The notes under the pieces are model-generated. The model worked only from the letters and a program-made list of their open reading frames with translations. It searched no databases and had not been told where the DNA came from. A stretch of 5,424 nucleotides of DNA from Hyphomicrobiales bacterium (GTDB lineage: Bacteria > Pseudomonadota > Alphaproteobacteria > Rhizobiales > Beijerinckiaceae), in contig JAQGKN010000404.1 in NCBI GenBank assembly GCA_028290085.1, forward strand, positions 1-5,424. Direction: 5' to 3'. Both the position numbers and the translations under genes were made by a program. Positions 1 through 5,424 of the stretch are shown one piece after another. Numbering within the stretch: the stretch's first letter is position 1; every line of letters begins with the position of its first letter.

Positions 1-34
1 GTTGACCCGTGCAGCCACGAAAGTCCCGGCATGA
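1..34 (+). CDS. Possible 3' end of an upstream gene, overlapping nudK by ATGA
   Basis: One frame reads from the left edge (first full codon at base 2) through ten codons to a TGA at 32-34. That TGA overlaps the ATG of the Nudix gene (31-33) as ATGA, the usual arrangement for translationally coupled genes. The visible C-terminal residues are LTRAATKVPA. The Nudix gene has only a weak GAAAG as a ribosome binding site, which would fit coupling. Ten codons are too few to identify a family. The third frame has a stop at 3-5, so another upstream gene could end there instead, or none may be present. Confidence 0.3.
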   Translation, partial: LTRAATKVPA

Positions 35-597
35 TCCGCGTTCTGAGCGAAGAGATCATCGACGCGACCCATTGGATCTACAAGCGCGTGGTCTATGAGA
101 TCGGCATCAACGGTGAGCGCCGTCGCCTGAGCCGCGAGATCCTGGACCGGGGAAACGCGATTGCCATTCTCCCCTATGACGCCACGCGCGGCACTGTCAT
201 CCTGACGCGGCAGTTTCGCCTGCCGGCCTTTCTCAACGGCGGAGAAGACGCCCTGCTTGAGGCTTGTGCCGGAGGGATCGAGGACGGCGATGCCGAAGCC
301 GCCGCGCGGCGCGAGACGCTGGAGGAAACCGGCTTCGTCCTGCGCGAGGTGCGGCGTGTCTTCGAAGCTTACATGAGCCCCGGAAGTGTGACGGAGAAGA
401 TTGTTTTCTTCGTTGCCCCCTACGAGCTCGCCTACCGGCAGGACGCGGGCGGCGGGCTCGCCCATGAGGGCGAAGCGATCGAGGTTGTGGAAACCTCGTT
501 CGCAGATGCGCTTGCCAAAATGGCCGCGGGTGAGATCAGGGACGCCAAGACGATCATGCTGCTTCAATATGTGCAGATTCACGGCCTGCTGGCCTGA
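31..597 (+). CDS. nudK: Nudix hydrolase, GDP-mannose pyrophosphatase NudK-like
   Basis: This predicted cytoplasmic hydrolase has 188 residues and should cleave GDP-mannose to GMP and mannose-1-phosphate. Related ADP-sugars are a possible alternative. From memory it matches E. coli NudK (about 191 residues) along its length: an N-terminal strand region, the DRGN motif at 39-42, TRQFR at 59-63, the Nudix box at about 81-102 with core RETLEETG (94-101), the YMSPG loop at 114-118, an AGGG stretch at 139-142 and GEIRDAKT at 167-174. The metal-binding E98 and E99 are present. An Asp replaces the first Glu of the textbook Nudix box, in a part of the box that also varies in NudK. The ATG at 31 is preceded only by a weak GAAAG at 19-23. 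No in-frame stop is visible upstream, so a longer N-terminus cannot be fully excluded, but the length fits the family. Its neighbours make nucleotide sugars, so a role in tuning GDP-mannose pools is plausible. Confidence 0.93.
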   Translation: MIRVLSEEIIDATHWIYKRVVYEIGINGERRRLSREILDRGNAIAILPYDATRGTVILTRQFRLPAFLNGGEDALLEACAGGIEDGDAEAAARRETLEETGFVLREVRRVFEAYMSPGSVTEKIVFFVAPYELAYRQDAGGGLAHEGEAIEVVETSFADALAKMAAGEIRDAKTIMLLQYVQIHGLLA

Positions 598-606
598 TCG
601 CGGCCC

Positions 607-1569
<963 letters not shown>

Positions 1570-1575
1570 CTGGAT

Positions 1576-1581
1576 TCTCCT
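1576..1581 (-). promoter_or_regulatory. Ribosome binding site of the UDP-xylose synthase gene
   Basis: On the minus strand AGGAGA sits 6 nt before the ATG at 1569. It decides the start against the upstream in-frame codon at 1674, which would add 35 residues before the Rossmann fold and reach across the divergent intergenic region. Confidence 0.7.
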
Positions 1582-1612
1582 ATAGATATTTGCGGCAAAG
1601 CGCGTGTCGACG

Positions 1613-1642
1613 ATTAGAGCCCATGTGGCTTGTGCGAAGCAA
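1613..1642 (-). promoter_or_regulatory. Candidate promoter of the UDP-xylose synthase gene
   Basis: Reading the minus strand, TTGCTT (1642-1637) and TCTAAT (1618-1613) are separated by 18 nt. The -10 matches the sigma-70 consensus at five of six positions, while the -35 matches only its TTG. Transcription would start near 1606 and leave a leader of about 37 nt containing the AGGAGA site. The call rests on pattern alone. Confidence 0.35.
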
Positions 1643-1676
1643 GATTGCAGACTCAGTGTTAAATCCGCACGCACAA
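1630..1676. repeat. 7-bp inverted repeat between divergent genes (TTGTGCG / CGCACAA)
   Basis: TTGTGCG at 1630-1636 and its exact reverse complement CGCACAA at 1670-1676 are separated by 33 nt in the region between the UDP-xylose synthase and deacetylase genes. The left arm overlaps the candidate -35 box of the former. Two widely spaced arms could bind one regulator controlling both directions, but a 7-bp match at this spacing can also arise by chance. Confidence 0.28.
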
Positions 1677-1727
1677 TGGGCCCGGAACCTGCATAATCCG
1701 GCGCCTAAGTTAATGAATGGAAATGAC

Positions 1728-2573
1728 ATGCAGGATTTCGAACCGGCCTCCTTGTTTCCCTACACGGCCCTCCCCGACCGGCTTCCAGTGAAATGGGCTG
1801 GTGATGCGAGGATCGCGGTGTGGGTCGTTCCGAACATCGAGCATTTCCATCTCGAACTGGGGGCCAAGACGCCGGACGTCCGCAATTATTCGCGGCGCGA
1901 TTACGGCAATCGGGTTGGCGTATGGCGTCTGATGGAGTGCCTGTCCAAAGCCGGGATCCGCGGGACGGTCGCCCTGAACGGTGAGGTTGCGCGCCATTAT
2001 CCACGCATCATGCAGGCTTGCACGGATCTGCGCTGGGAATTCATGGGCCATGGCCTGACCAATTCCATTGTCCTCGCCGGGATGGAAAAGCCGCTGGAGG
2101 CCGAGACGATTTCCGCCACGCGCGCGGTCATCGAGGCTCACGGTCAGAAAATGCGCGGATGGCTTGGGCCCGGCCTGACCGAGACTTGGAATACGCTCGA
2201 TCTTCTGGCCGCCGAGGGCGTCGACTATGTCGCCGACTGGGTCAATGACGACCTTCCCTACCGCATGAACAACGGCCTGTACTCGATCCCCTATTCGCTC
2301 GAATTGAACGACATGCCGCTGTTCAACAATCCCTCGATCAGCACGCATGATTTCGAGATGCGGATCCGCGAGACATTCGATGTTCTCTACGAGGAGGGCG
2401 AGGCGATGCCGCGCGTCCTGTGCATCGCGCTCCACCCATTCCTCACCGGCGTCCCGCACCGCATACGGGCGCTAGATCGCGCTTTGCAGCACATCGCCGG
2501 GCATGATCGCGTGTGGCTTGCAACCGGCTCTGAAATCATCGACGCATGGCGGTCGGCGAAGGGCACGATTTAG
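1728..2573 (+). CDS. Polysaccharide deacetylase-fold protein, PuuE (allantoinase)-like subfamily
   Basis: This 281-residue protein has the NodB/CE4 barrel fold and resembles the PuuE-like branch, whose members hydrolyse amide bonds in N-acetylated glycans or in ureides such as allantoin. Visible landmarks are WAGDARIAVWVV at 23-34 (first strand), an EHFH cluster at 38-41 where classical CE4 enzymes have the Asp pair, RVGVWRL at 62-68, WEFMGHG at 103-109 with H108, RGWLGPGLTET at 143-153, DWVNDD at 170-175 and ALHPFLTG at 234-241 with H236. There is no signal peptide or membrane segment, so it is predicted cytoplasmic. The ATG at 1728 follows TGGA by a short spacer. An ATG at 1713 in the same frame would add five residues and has no better site. 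The frame is open back to 1590, but that part overlaps the divergent leader. The epimerase gene follows after 71 nt. The fold is secure, the substrate is not. Confidence 0.85.
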   Translation: MQDFEPASLFPYTALPDRLPVKWAGDARIAVWVVPNIEHFHLELGAKTPDVRNYSRRDYGNRVGVWRLMECLSKAGIRGTVALNGEVARHYPRIMQACTDLRWEFMGHGLTNSIVLAGMEKPLEAETISATRAVIEAHGQKMRGWLGPGLTETWNTLDLLAAEGVDYVADWVNDDLPYRMNNGLYSIPYSLELNDMPLFNNPSISTHDFEMRIRETFDVLYEEGEAMPRVLCIALHPFLTGVPHRIRALDRALQHIAGHDRVWLATGSEIIDAWRSAKGTI

Positions 2574-2592
2574 GACCGTTTTGCCTCCCTGC

Positions 2593-2618
2593 TTGCACGA
2601 CCGGCCGGAAATTGTGCA
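2593..2618. promoter_or_regulatory. Imperfect dyad upstream of the UDP-glucuronate 4-epimerase gene
   Basis: In the 71-nt gap before the epimerase gene, TGCAC (2594-2598) and GTGCA (2614-2618) form an inverted pair around the 8-bp palindrome CCGGCCGG (2601-2608), although the two centres differ by about 1.5 bp. TTGCAC at 2593-2598 could also serve as a -35 box with CATAGA (2617-2622) as a poor -10 at 18 nt. The gene may therefore have its own promoter, or be co-transcribed with the deacetylase gene. Confidence 0.25.
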
Positions 2619-2632
2619 TAGATTTCGAAAAT

Positions 2633-2637
2633 GGAGG
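2633..2637 (+). promoter_or_regulatory. Ribosome binding site of the UDP-glucuronate 4-epimerase gene
   Basis: GGAGG lies 7 nt before the ATG at 2645, an almost ideal Shine-Dalgarno arrangement. It sets the start at 2645 rather than at the upstream in-frame ATG at 2546, which would fall inside the deacetylase gene and add 33 residues before the Rossmann glycine motif. Confidence 0.75.
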
Positions 2638-2644
2638 ACGCCGC

Positions 2645-3631
2645 ATGCGGTTTCTCGTGACCGGGTCGGCCGGCTTCATAGGTTTTCATCTTTGCCGCAG
2701 GCTGATTGCGCTTGGCCATTTCGTCGACGGCCTCGACGGCATGACCGATTATTACGATCCGGCATTGAAGCGCGCTCGTCACGGAGTGCTCGCGCAGAGC
2801 AATCTCTTCCGCGCCCATGAGATGATGCTGGAAGACATGGATGCGCTCACGGGCGTCGTGAGGGAAGCGCAGCCCGACATCGTGGTTCACCTCGCGGCCC
2901 AGGCGGGCGTGCGCTACTCGATGGAGGCGCCCCGGTCCTATGTCAGCGCCAATCTGATCGGCACCTTCAACCTGCTCGAAGCGTTGCGCGCGGCCCCGGT
3001 GCAGCATTTGTTGCTGGCCTCGACCAGCTCGGTCTACGGCGCCAACGCCATGCCGTTCGCGGAGGCGGACCGCACCGACCATCCACTCTCCTTTTACGCC
3101 GCCACCAAGAAGGCGACGGAGGCGATGGCGCATTCCTATGCGCATCTCTATGCGCTGCCGGTAACCGTGCTGCGCTTCTTCACGGTTTATGGACCCTGGG
3201 GCAGGCCTGACATGGCCTTGTTCAAGTTCACCCGCAACATTTTGGCGGGTGAGCCGATCGACATCTACAATGCCGGACAGATGCAGCGCGATTTCACCTA
3301 TGTGGACGATGCTGTGGAAGGCATGGTCCGTTTAGCTGGCCTCACTCCGGCGGCAAGCAACGATCCCGCCGGTTCGGTCGCTGCGCCCTATCGTGTGGTG
3401 AATATCGCTGGTGGCGCGCCTATAGAACTCGACGCCTATATCTGCGCGATCGAAGCCGCGACCGGCCGTCGCGCCATTCGCAACGACCTGCCGATGCCCA
3501 TTGGCGAACCGCAAAGCACGCTGGCCAATACGGCAGAACTCGAACGCCTCACGGGCTTCCGGCCACGGACGCCTGTGGATGTCGGCGTCCGGGCCTTTGT
3601 CGATTGGTACCGCGATTTTTATGCGGTCTAG
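2645..3631 (+). CDS. lpsL: UDP-glucuronate 4-epimerase
   Basis: This cytoplasmic NAD-dependent epimerase of the extended short-chain dehydrogenase/reductase family has 328 residues. It interconverts UDP-glucuronate and UDP-galacturonate, a precursor of acidic lipopolysaccharide, capsule and exopolysaccharide residues. The Rossmann motif GSAGFIG is at 7-13, followed by GLDGMTDYYDPALK at 29-42, which is typical of this group. HLAAQAGVRYSMEAP is at 82-96, T127 lies in STSSVYG, and Y151 and K155 form the YxxxK pair. RFFTVYGPWGRPDMALFKF at 177-195 is the signature that marks UDP-glucuronate epimerases rather than GalE. RDFTYVDD is at 215-222, and the C-terminal WYRDFY at 321-326 is also characteristic. 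Length and motifs are complete with no sign of damage. Together with the decarboxylase gene it forms a branch point at UDP-glucuronate. The stop lies 3 nt from the convergent ene-reductase gene. The symbol follows the Sinorhizobium homologue as recalled. Confidence 0.94.
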   Translation: MRFLVTGSAGFIGFHLCRRLIALGHFVDGLDGMTDYYDPALKRARHGVLAQSNLFRAHEMMLEDMDALTGVVREAQPDIVVHLAAQAGVRYSMEAPRSYVSANLIGTFNLLEALRAAPVQHLLLASTSSVYGANAMPFAEADRTDHPLSFYAATKKATEAMAHSYAHLYALPVTVLRFFTVYGPWGRPDMALFKFTRNILAGEPIDIYNAGQMQRDFTYVDDAVEGMVRLAGLTPAASNDPAGSVAAPYRVVNIAGGAPIELDAYICAIEAATGRRAIRNDLPMPIGEPQSTLANTAELERLTGFRPRTPVDVGVRAFVDWYRDFYAV

Positions 3632-3634
3632 GCT

Positions 3635-4720
3635 TCAGCTCGCGTCGAGCGTCGGATAGTCGATGTAGCCCTTTGCGCCGCCGCCATAGAAGCTCGCCTG
3701 ATCCGGCTCGTTCAGTGGAGCGTTTTTGGCAAACCGCTCCACGAGGTCGGGGTTGGCGATGTAGAGCTTTCCGAAGGCAACGAGATCGGCGCGCCCTTCC
3801 ACAATGGCCTCAGCCGCCTTCTCTCGCGTGTAGCCGGCATTGGCGATGTAGGTGCCCTTGAAGGCGCGGCGCAGGCTCGTGAAGTCGAAGGGTGTGGCTC
3901 CGGGCGTCTGCGACTCGTTGATATGCAGGTAGGCGAGCTTCAGCGCGCTCAAATTATGCGCGAGGTGATCGAACAATGGCGCCGGATTGCTGTCGGTCAT
4001 GTCGTTGGCGGGGCTAGCCGGCGAGAGGCGAATGCCGACACGGCCCGGCTCCCAGGCGTTGACGACGGCCTCCGCCACTTCAATGGCAAAACGTGTGCGG
4101 TTTTCGATTGAGCCGCCGTAAGCATCGGTGCGGTGATTGCTGCCATCGCGGAGGAACTGGTCGATCAGATAGCCATTGGCGGCGTGGATCTCGACGCCAT
4201 CAAAACCGGCGCGGCGTGCGTTGACGGTGGCATTGTAATAATCGCGCACGGTCAGAACGATTTCCTCGATTTCCAATGCGCGCGGCATGGAGACGGAATC
4301 GAAGCCGTGGGCGAGATAGGTTTTCGTTTTCGCCTGGATGGCGCTGGGCGCAACCGGAGCGCCGCCGCCGGGCTGCAGCGACACATGCGAGACACGGCCA
4401 ACGTGCCACATCTGCAGGAAGATGCGGCCGCCAGCTGCGTGCACCGCCTTGGTGACGGCCTGCCATCCCTCGACCTGCGCATCCGTGTAGATACCCGGGG
4501 TCTGGATATAGCCCTGCCCCTGTTGAGAGATTTGCGTTGCCTCGGTGACGATGAGGCCGGCGCGGGCGCGCTGAACGTAATAATCGGTATTCATCGAATG
4601 AGGCGCATCGGTTCCGGGCGTCGCGCGATTGCGCGTCAGGGGCGCCATGACGATGCGGTTCGGCAGGTCGAGAGTGCCCAAGCGGTGATGTGAAAAAAGA
4701 ACGGATGCATCAACAGTCAT
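3635..4720 (-). CDS. nemA: NADH:flavin ene-reductase, NemA / Old Yellow Enzyme family
   Basis: This FMN-dependent cytoplasmic oxidoreductase of 361 residues uses NAD(P)H to reduce activated C=C bonds. Relatives act on N-ethylmaleimide, nitrate esters and nitroaromatics. It forms a TIM barrel: NRIVMAPLTRNR at 21-32 (T29 at the flavin), EATQIS at 60-65, LQMWHVGR at 102-109 (Q103), SLQPGG at 114-119, EIHAANGYLIDQF at 177-189, SNHRTDAYGGS at 194-204 and R231. The phosphate-binding end is NAGYT at 294-298 and AFGKLYIANPDL at 315-326, and the C-terminus is FYGGGAKGYIDYPTL. The substrate pair is His179/Asn182 with Tyr184. By memory E. coli NemA has His/His here, while other classical members have His/Asn. 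The ATG at 4720 follows AGGAGA by 9 nt. A start at 4759 would add 13 residues that are absent from the family. Such genes often sit under a TetR- or HxlR-type repressor, but none is encoded in this window. Confidence 0.93.
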   Translation of the reverse strand: MTVDASVLFSHHRLGTLDLPNRIVMAPLTRNRATPGTDAPHSMNTDYYVQRARAGLIVTEATQISQQGQGYIQTPGIYTDAQVEGWQAVTKAVHAAGGRIFLQMWHVGRVSHVSLQPGGGAPVAPSAIQAKTKTYLAHGFDSVSMPRALEIEEIVLTVRDYYNATVNARRAGFDGVEIHAANGYLIDQFLRDGSNHRTDAYGGSIENRTRFAIEVAEAVVNAWEPGRVGIRLSPASPANDMTDSNPAPLFDHLAHNLSALKLAYLHINESQTPGATPFDFTSLRRAFKGTYIANAGYTREKAAEAIVEGRADLVAFGKLYIANPDLVERFAKNAPLNEPDQASFYGGGAKGYIDYPTLDAS

Positions 4721-4729
4721 TACAGATCG

Positions 4730-4735
4730 TCTCCT
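4730..4735 (-). promoter_or_regulatory. Ribosome binding site of the ene-reductase gene
   Basis: On the minus strand AGGAGA lies 9 nt before the ATG at 4720. It supports this start over the in-frame codon at 4759, which has no comparable site. Confidence 0.65.
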
Positions 4736-4750
4736 GAGCGGAACAAGGAA

Positions 4751-4760
4751 GATAGTCACC
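4751..4760. repeat. 10-bp element GATAGTCACC, copy 1 (minus strand GGTGACTATC)
   Basis: This decamer occurs again, in the same orientation, at 5213-5222. Copy 1 ends 30 nt before the ene-reductase start codon and contains the left arm of the TCACC/GGTGA dyad. In both places the minus-strand reading runs into a TATC(T/C)T that could be a -10 box. Confidence 0.45.
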
Positions 4761-4772
4761 CATATAAGGTGA
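4756..4772. promoter_or_regulatory. Candidate operator: TCACC-N7-GGTGA dyad
   Basis: TCACC at 4756-4760 and GGTGA at 4768-4772 are exact inverted arms around the AT-rich spacer CATATAA, a 17-bp dyad of the size bound by dimeric repressors. It lies across the likely promoter core of the ene-reductase gene, where a bound protein would block RNA polymerase. The bound regulator is unknown. Confidence 0.4.
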
Positions 4773-4805
4773 TGCGTCGATCTTCAAAGCGCCGCGCCAG
4801 GCGTA

Positions 4806-5123
4806 TCATTCCTCTTTCATTTCGGCGTCCCTGGCCTGTTCGCGGATCAGGTGCGGCCACCAGCGTTGCAAGTCCGCAGCAGGGGAATTCGGGGGCGCTG
4901 GAATGGCCGGAGCCTGACCGATGCCGTCGATGTAGTTGGAAATTGCCAGCAGATTGGCGATCTCCTGGTTCAAGAGATCCACCGCGGTCCAGGTCTCATG
5001 AGCAGCGTCCCCGCTCCTATGATGTGCGGAAAGTGCCAGATCTGCCGCAGAATAGCGAAGATCAATCATGGCAACACCCAGATGGCGGCGTGCGGAATCG
5101 TAGTCTTGCTGAAAATGTGTCAT
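4806..5123 (-). CDS. Small uncharacterised protein (105 residues)
   Basis: I do not recognise the family. The product is soluble, with no signal peptide or membrane segment, and looks mainly helical. An N-terminal helix-rich part (about 1-68) is rich in Ala, His, Asp and Leu and includes HHRSGDAAHETW at 34-45. A Pro/Ala-rich linker follows at 71-83. A basic and acidic tail carries QRWWPHL at 86-92 and ends in MKEE. The ATG at 5123 is chosen because AAGGA (5129-5133) lies 5 nt before it. A TTG at 5138 would overlap that site. Third-position GC looks lower than in the neighbouring enzymes, especially in the first third, so it may be a younger or faster-evolving gene. It lies 85 nt upstream of the ene-reductase gene on the same strand and shares an upstream 10-bp element with it. 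Coding on the opposite strand across the same bases looks less likely, since no ribosome binding site is seen there. Confidence 0.6.
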   Translation of the reverse strand: MTHFQQDYDSARRHLGVAMIDLRYSAADLALSAHHRSGDAAHETWTAVDLLNQEIANLLAISNYIDGIGQAPAIPAPPNSPAADLQRWWPHLIREQARDAEMKEE

Positions 5124-5128
5124 CGCGA

Positions 5129-5133
5129 TCCTT
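5129..5133 (-). promoter_or_regulatory. Ribosome binding site of the small uncharacterised gene
   Basis: On the minus strand AAGGA lies 5 nt before the ATG at 5123. It is the main evidence that this strand is the coding one here, and it sets the start against the TTG at 5138. Confidence 0.5.
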
Positions 5134-5138
5134 CCCAA

Positions 5139-5157
5139 CTTCGCCGGACAGGCGAAG
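5139..5157 (-). promoter_or_regulatory. Leader hairpin just upstream of the ribosome binding site
   Basis: CTTCGCC (5139-5145) and GGCGAAG (5151-5157) are perfect 7-bp inverted arms with a 5-nt loop. In the minus-strand transcript the stem ends 5 nt before AAGGA of the small gene. It could modulate translation or mRNA stability, or be a protein-binding site. It is not followed by a T-run in either direction, so it is not a standard terminator. Confidence 0.4.
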
Positions 5158-5212
5158 ATACAATGGACTGGCCCGGAAACTCACCTGCCGCGTTTCGGCT
5201 GGCAAGACTCAG

Positions 5213-5222
5213 GATAGTCACC
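5213..5222. repeat. 10-bp element GATAGTCACC, copy 2 (minus strand GGTGACTATC)
   Basis: This is the second exact copy of the decamer seen at 4751-4760, here 90 nt upstream of the small gene's start codon. It ends at the edge of the palindrome at 5222-5234, so in both upstream regions an inverted repeat adjoins the same element. Confidence 0.45.
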
Positions 5223-5234
5223 GATTTGAAATCG
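5222..5234. promoter_or_regulatory. Candidate operator: perfect 13-bp palindrome CGATTT-G-AAATCG
   Basis: Two exact 6-bp arms flank a single G. The site falls between the candidate -35 and -10 boxes of the small gene, a common position for a repressor operator. It could also serve a rightward promoter. The arms differ in sequence from those of the dyad at 4756-4772, so a single regulator for both sites is not proven. Confidence 0.4.
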
Positions 5235-5335
5235 TCACGGTTACAGCTAAGCTTTTCCCCAGTTTTTCAGGAATGTTATGATCACTTTCGCTAATTCCTA
5301 GTCGTTGCTTAGGCGGAAAAACAAGCAGCCGGAGG

Positions 5336-5424
5336 ATGAAGCGAGGTTTATTGGCCGGGCAGGCACATTCAGGGCTGTCTGCGCCGTGTAACGAATTCGT
5401 GAGTGCGGCTTTGAGCCAGGCTCA
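5336..5424 (+). CDS. Possible 5' end of a rightward gene, cut by the window edge
   Basis: An ATG at 5336 opens a frame that stays open to the last base (29 full codons). The other two plus frames stop at 5389-5391 and 5398-5400. GGAGG touches this ATG directly, which is too close to serve it. The in-frame TTG at 5351 is better spaced from the GCGAGG at 5341-5346. The visible residues begin MKRGLLAGQ and match nothing I know. Third-position GC is about 60 percent, lower than in the nearby enzymes, so this may be chance. Confidence 0.18.
   Translation, partial: MKRGLLAGQAHSGLSAPCNEFVSAALSQA

Larger units (their letters stand above)
4749..4787 (-). promoter_or_regulatory. Candidate promoter of the ene-reductase gene
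   Basis: Reading the minus strand there are two possible -10 boxes. TATATG (4766-4761) lies 15 nt after TTGAAG (4787-4782), a short spacer. TATCTT (4754-4749) lies directly after GGTGAC but has no good -35 at 17 nt. Either would give a short leader holding the AGGAGA site. The second choice is supported by an identical GGTGACTATC upstream of the neighbouring small gene. Confidence 0.35.
5211..5238 (-). promoter_or_regulatory. Candidate promoter of the small uncharacterised gene
   Basis: Reading the minus strand, GTGACG (5238-5233) and TATCCT (5216-5211) are separated by 16 nt, each matching the sigma-70 consensus at four of six positions. The predicted leader is about 80 nt and would include the hairpin at 5139-5157. 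A 13-bp palindrome lies between the boxes. Confidence 0.33.
5124..5424. other. Right-hand intergenic stretch
   Basis: This stretch of about 300 bases holds no convincing complete gene. Nearest the small gene are its leader, hairpin, candidate promoter and palindrome (5124-5244). A more AT-rich segment follows at about 5245-5320 and includes TATGAT at 5277-5282, a fair rightward -10 without a good -35. After that GGAGG appears at 5331-5335. I see no tRNA, terminator with a T-run or insertion-sequence end. Confidence 0.5.

Noticed and set aside
1692..1697. CATAAT as the -10 box of the deacetylase gene
   Set aside because: The hexamer is good, but nothing resembling a -35 lies 16-18 nt upstream, so it was not listed as a promoter.
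1710..2459. 249-codon minus-strand frame opposite the deacetylase gene
   Set aside because: It is the antisense shadow of a recognisable deacetylase-fold protein, with no family match or start signal.
2570..3145. 191-codon minus-strand frame opposite the epimerase gene
   Set aside because: It is the shadow of a clear UDP-glucuronate epimerase and shows low-complexity Arg/His/Gly composition.
3638..3650. GCTCG-CGT-CGAGC hairpin at the epimerase/ene-reductase junction as a terminator
   Set aside because: It has a short stem and a 3-nt loop, no T-run, and lies inside the last codons of the ene-reductase gene.
4133..4693. 186-codon plus-strand frame opposite the ene-reductase gene
   Set aside because: It is antisense to a complete Old Yellow Enzyme family protein and has no start signal.
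4769..5294. Two overlapping plus-strand frames (170 and 147 codons) across the small gene region
   Set aside because: They are rich in Arg and Ser and lack ribosome binding sites. They run through the promoter-like and hairpin sequences, whereas the minus-strand 105-residue frame has a well-placed AAGGA.

Overview
The window reads as an ordinary stretch of chromosome from a GC-rich proteobacterium. It has strong GC bias at third codon positions, AGGAG-type ribosome binding sites and tight gene packing. The mix of families (UDP-xylose synthase, LpsL-type UDP-glucuronate 4-epimerase, a PuuE-like deacetylase, a NemA-like ene-reductase) fits an alphaproteobacterium, probably of the Hyphomicrobiales. 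That placement is an inference from gene content, and no species can be named.

Layout, left to right. (1) A Nudix hydrolase of the NudK/GDP-mannose pyrophosphatase type (31-597, +) may overlap the end of an upstream gene by ATGA. (2) A UDP-glucuronate decarboxylase/UDP-xylose synthase (607-1569, -) converges on it with a 9-nt gap. (3) After a divergent intergenic region of about 160 bp comes a PuuE-like polysaccharide deacetylase-fold protein (1728-2573, +), then 71 nt downstream a UDP-glucuronate 4-epimerase (2645-3631, +). (4) A NemA/Old Yellow Enzyme family flavin ene-reductase (3635-4720, -) converges on the epimerase with only 3 nt between stops. (5) A small uncharacterised protein (4806-5123, -) lies upstream of it on the same strand. 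(6) The last 300 bases are mostly non-coding, with a palindrome, a leader hairpin and at most the first codons of a rightward gene running off the window.

The first four genes form a nucleotide-sugar group. The decarboxylase and the 4-epimerase use the same substrate, UDP-glucuronate, giving UDP-xylose and UDP-galacturonate, which are precursors for lipopolysaccharide, capsule or exopolysaccharide. NudK hydrolyses GDP-mannose, another sugar donor. The deacetylase-fold protein between them could act on a glycan, but its relatives include ureide amidohydrolases, so its substrate is open. No glycosyltransferase, flippase or polymerase is visible, so this is a precursor-supply cluster at most. 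The ene-reductase and the small protein look like a separate unit. Their upstream regions share a 10-bp element next to inverted repeats, which suggests one regulator for both.

I found no RNA gene, mobile element, CRISPR array or clear rho-independent terminator. The most interesting points are the shared regulatory architecture at 4749-4787 and 5211-5238, the divergent use of UDP-glucuronate around an atypical deacetylase, and the orphan small protein with its leader hairpin. I see no convincing previously undescribed system.
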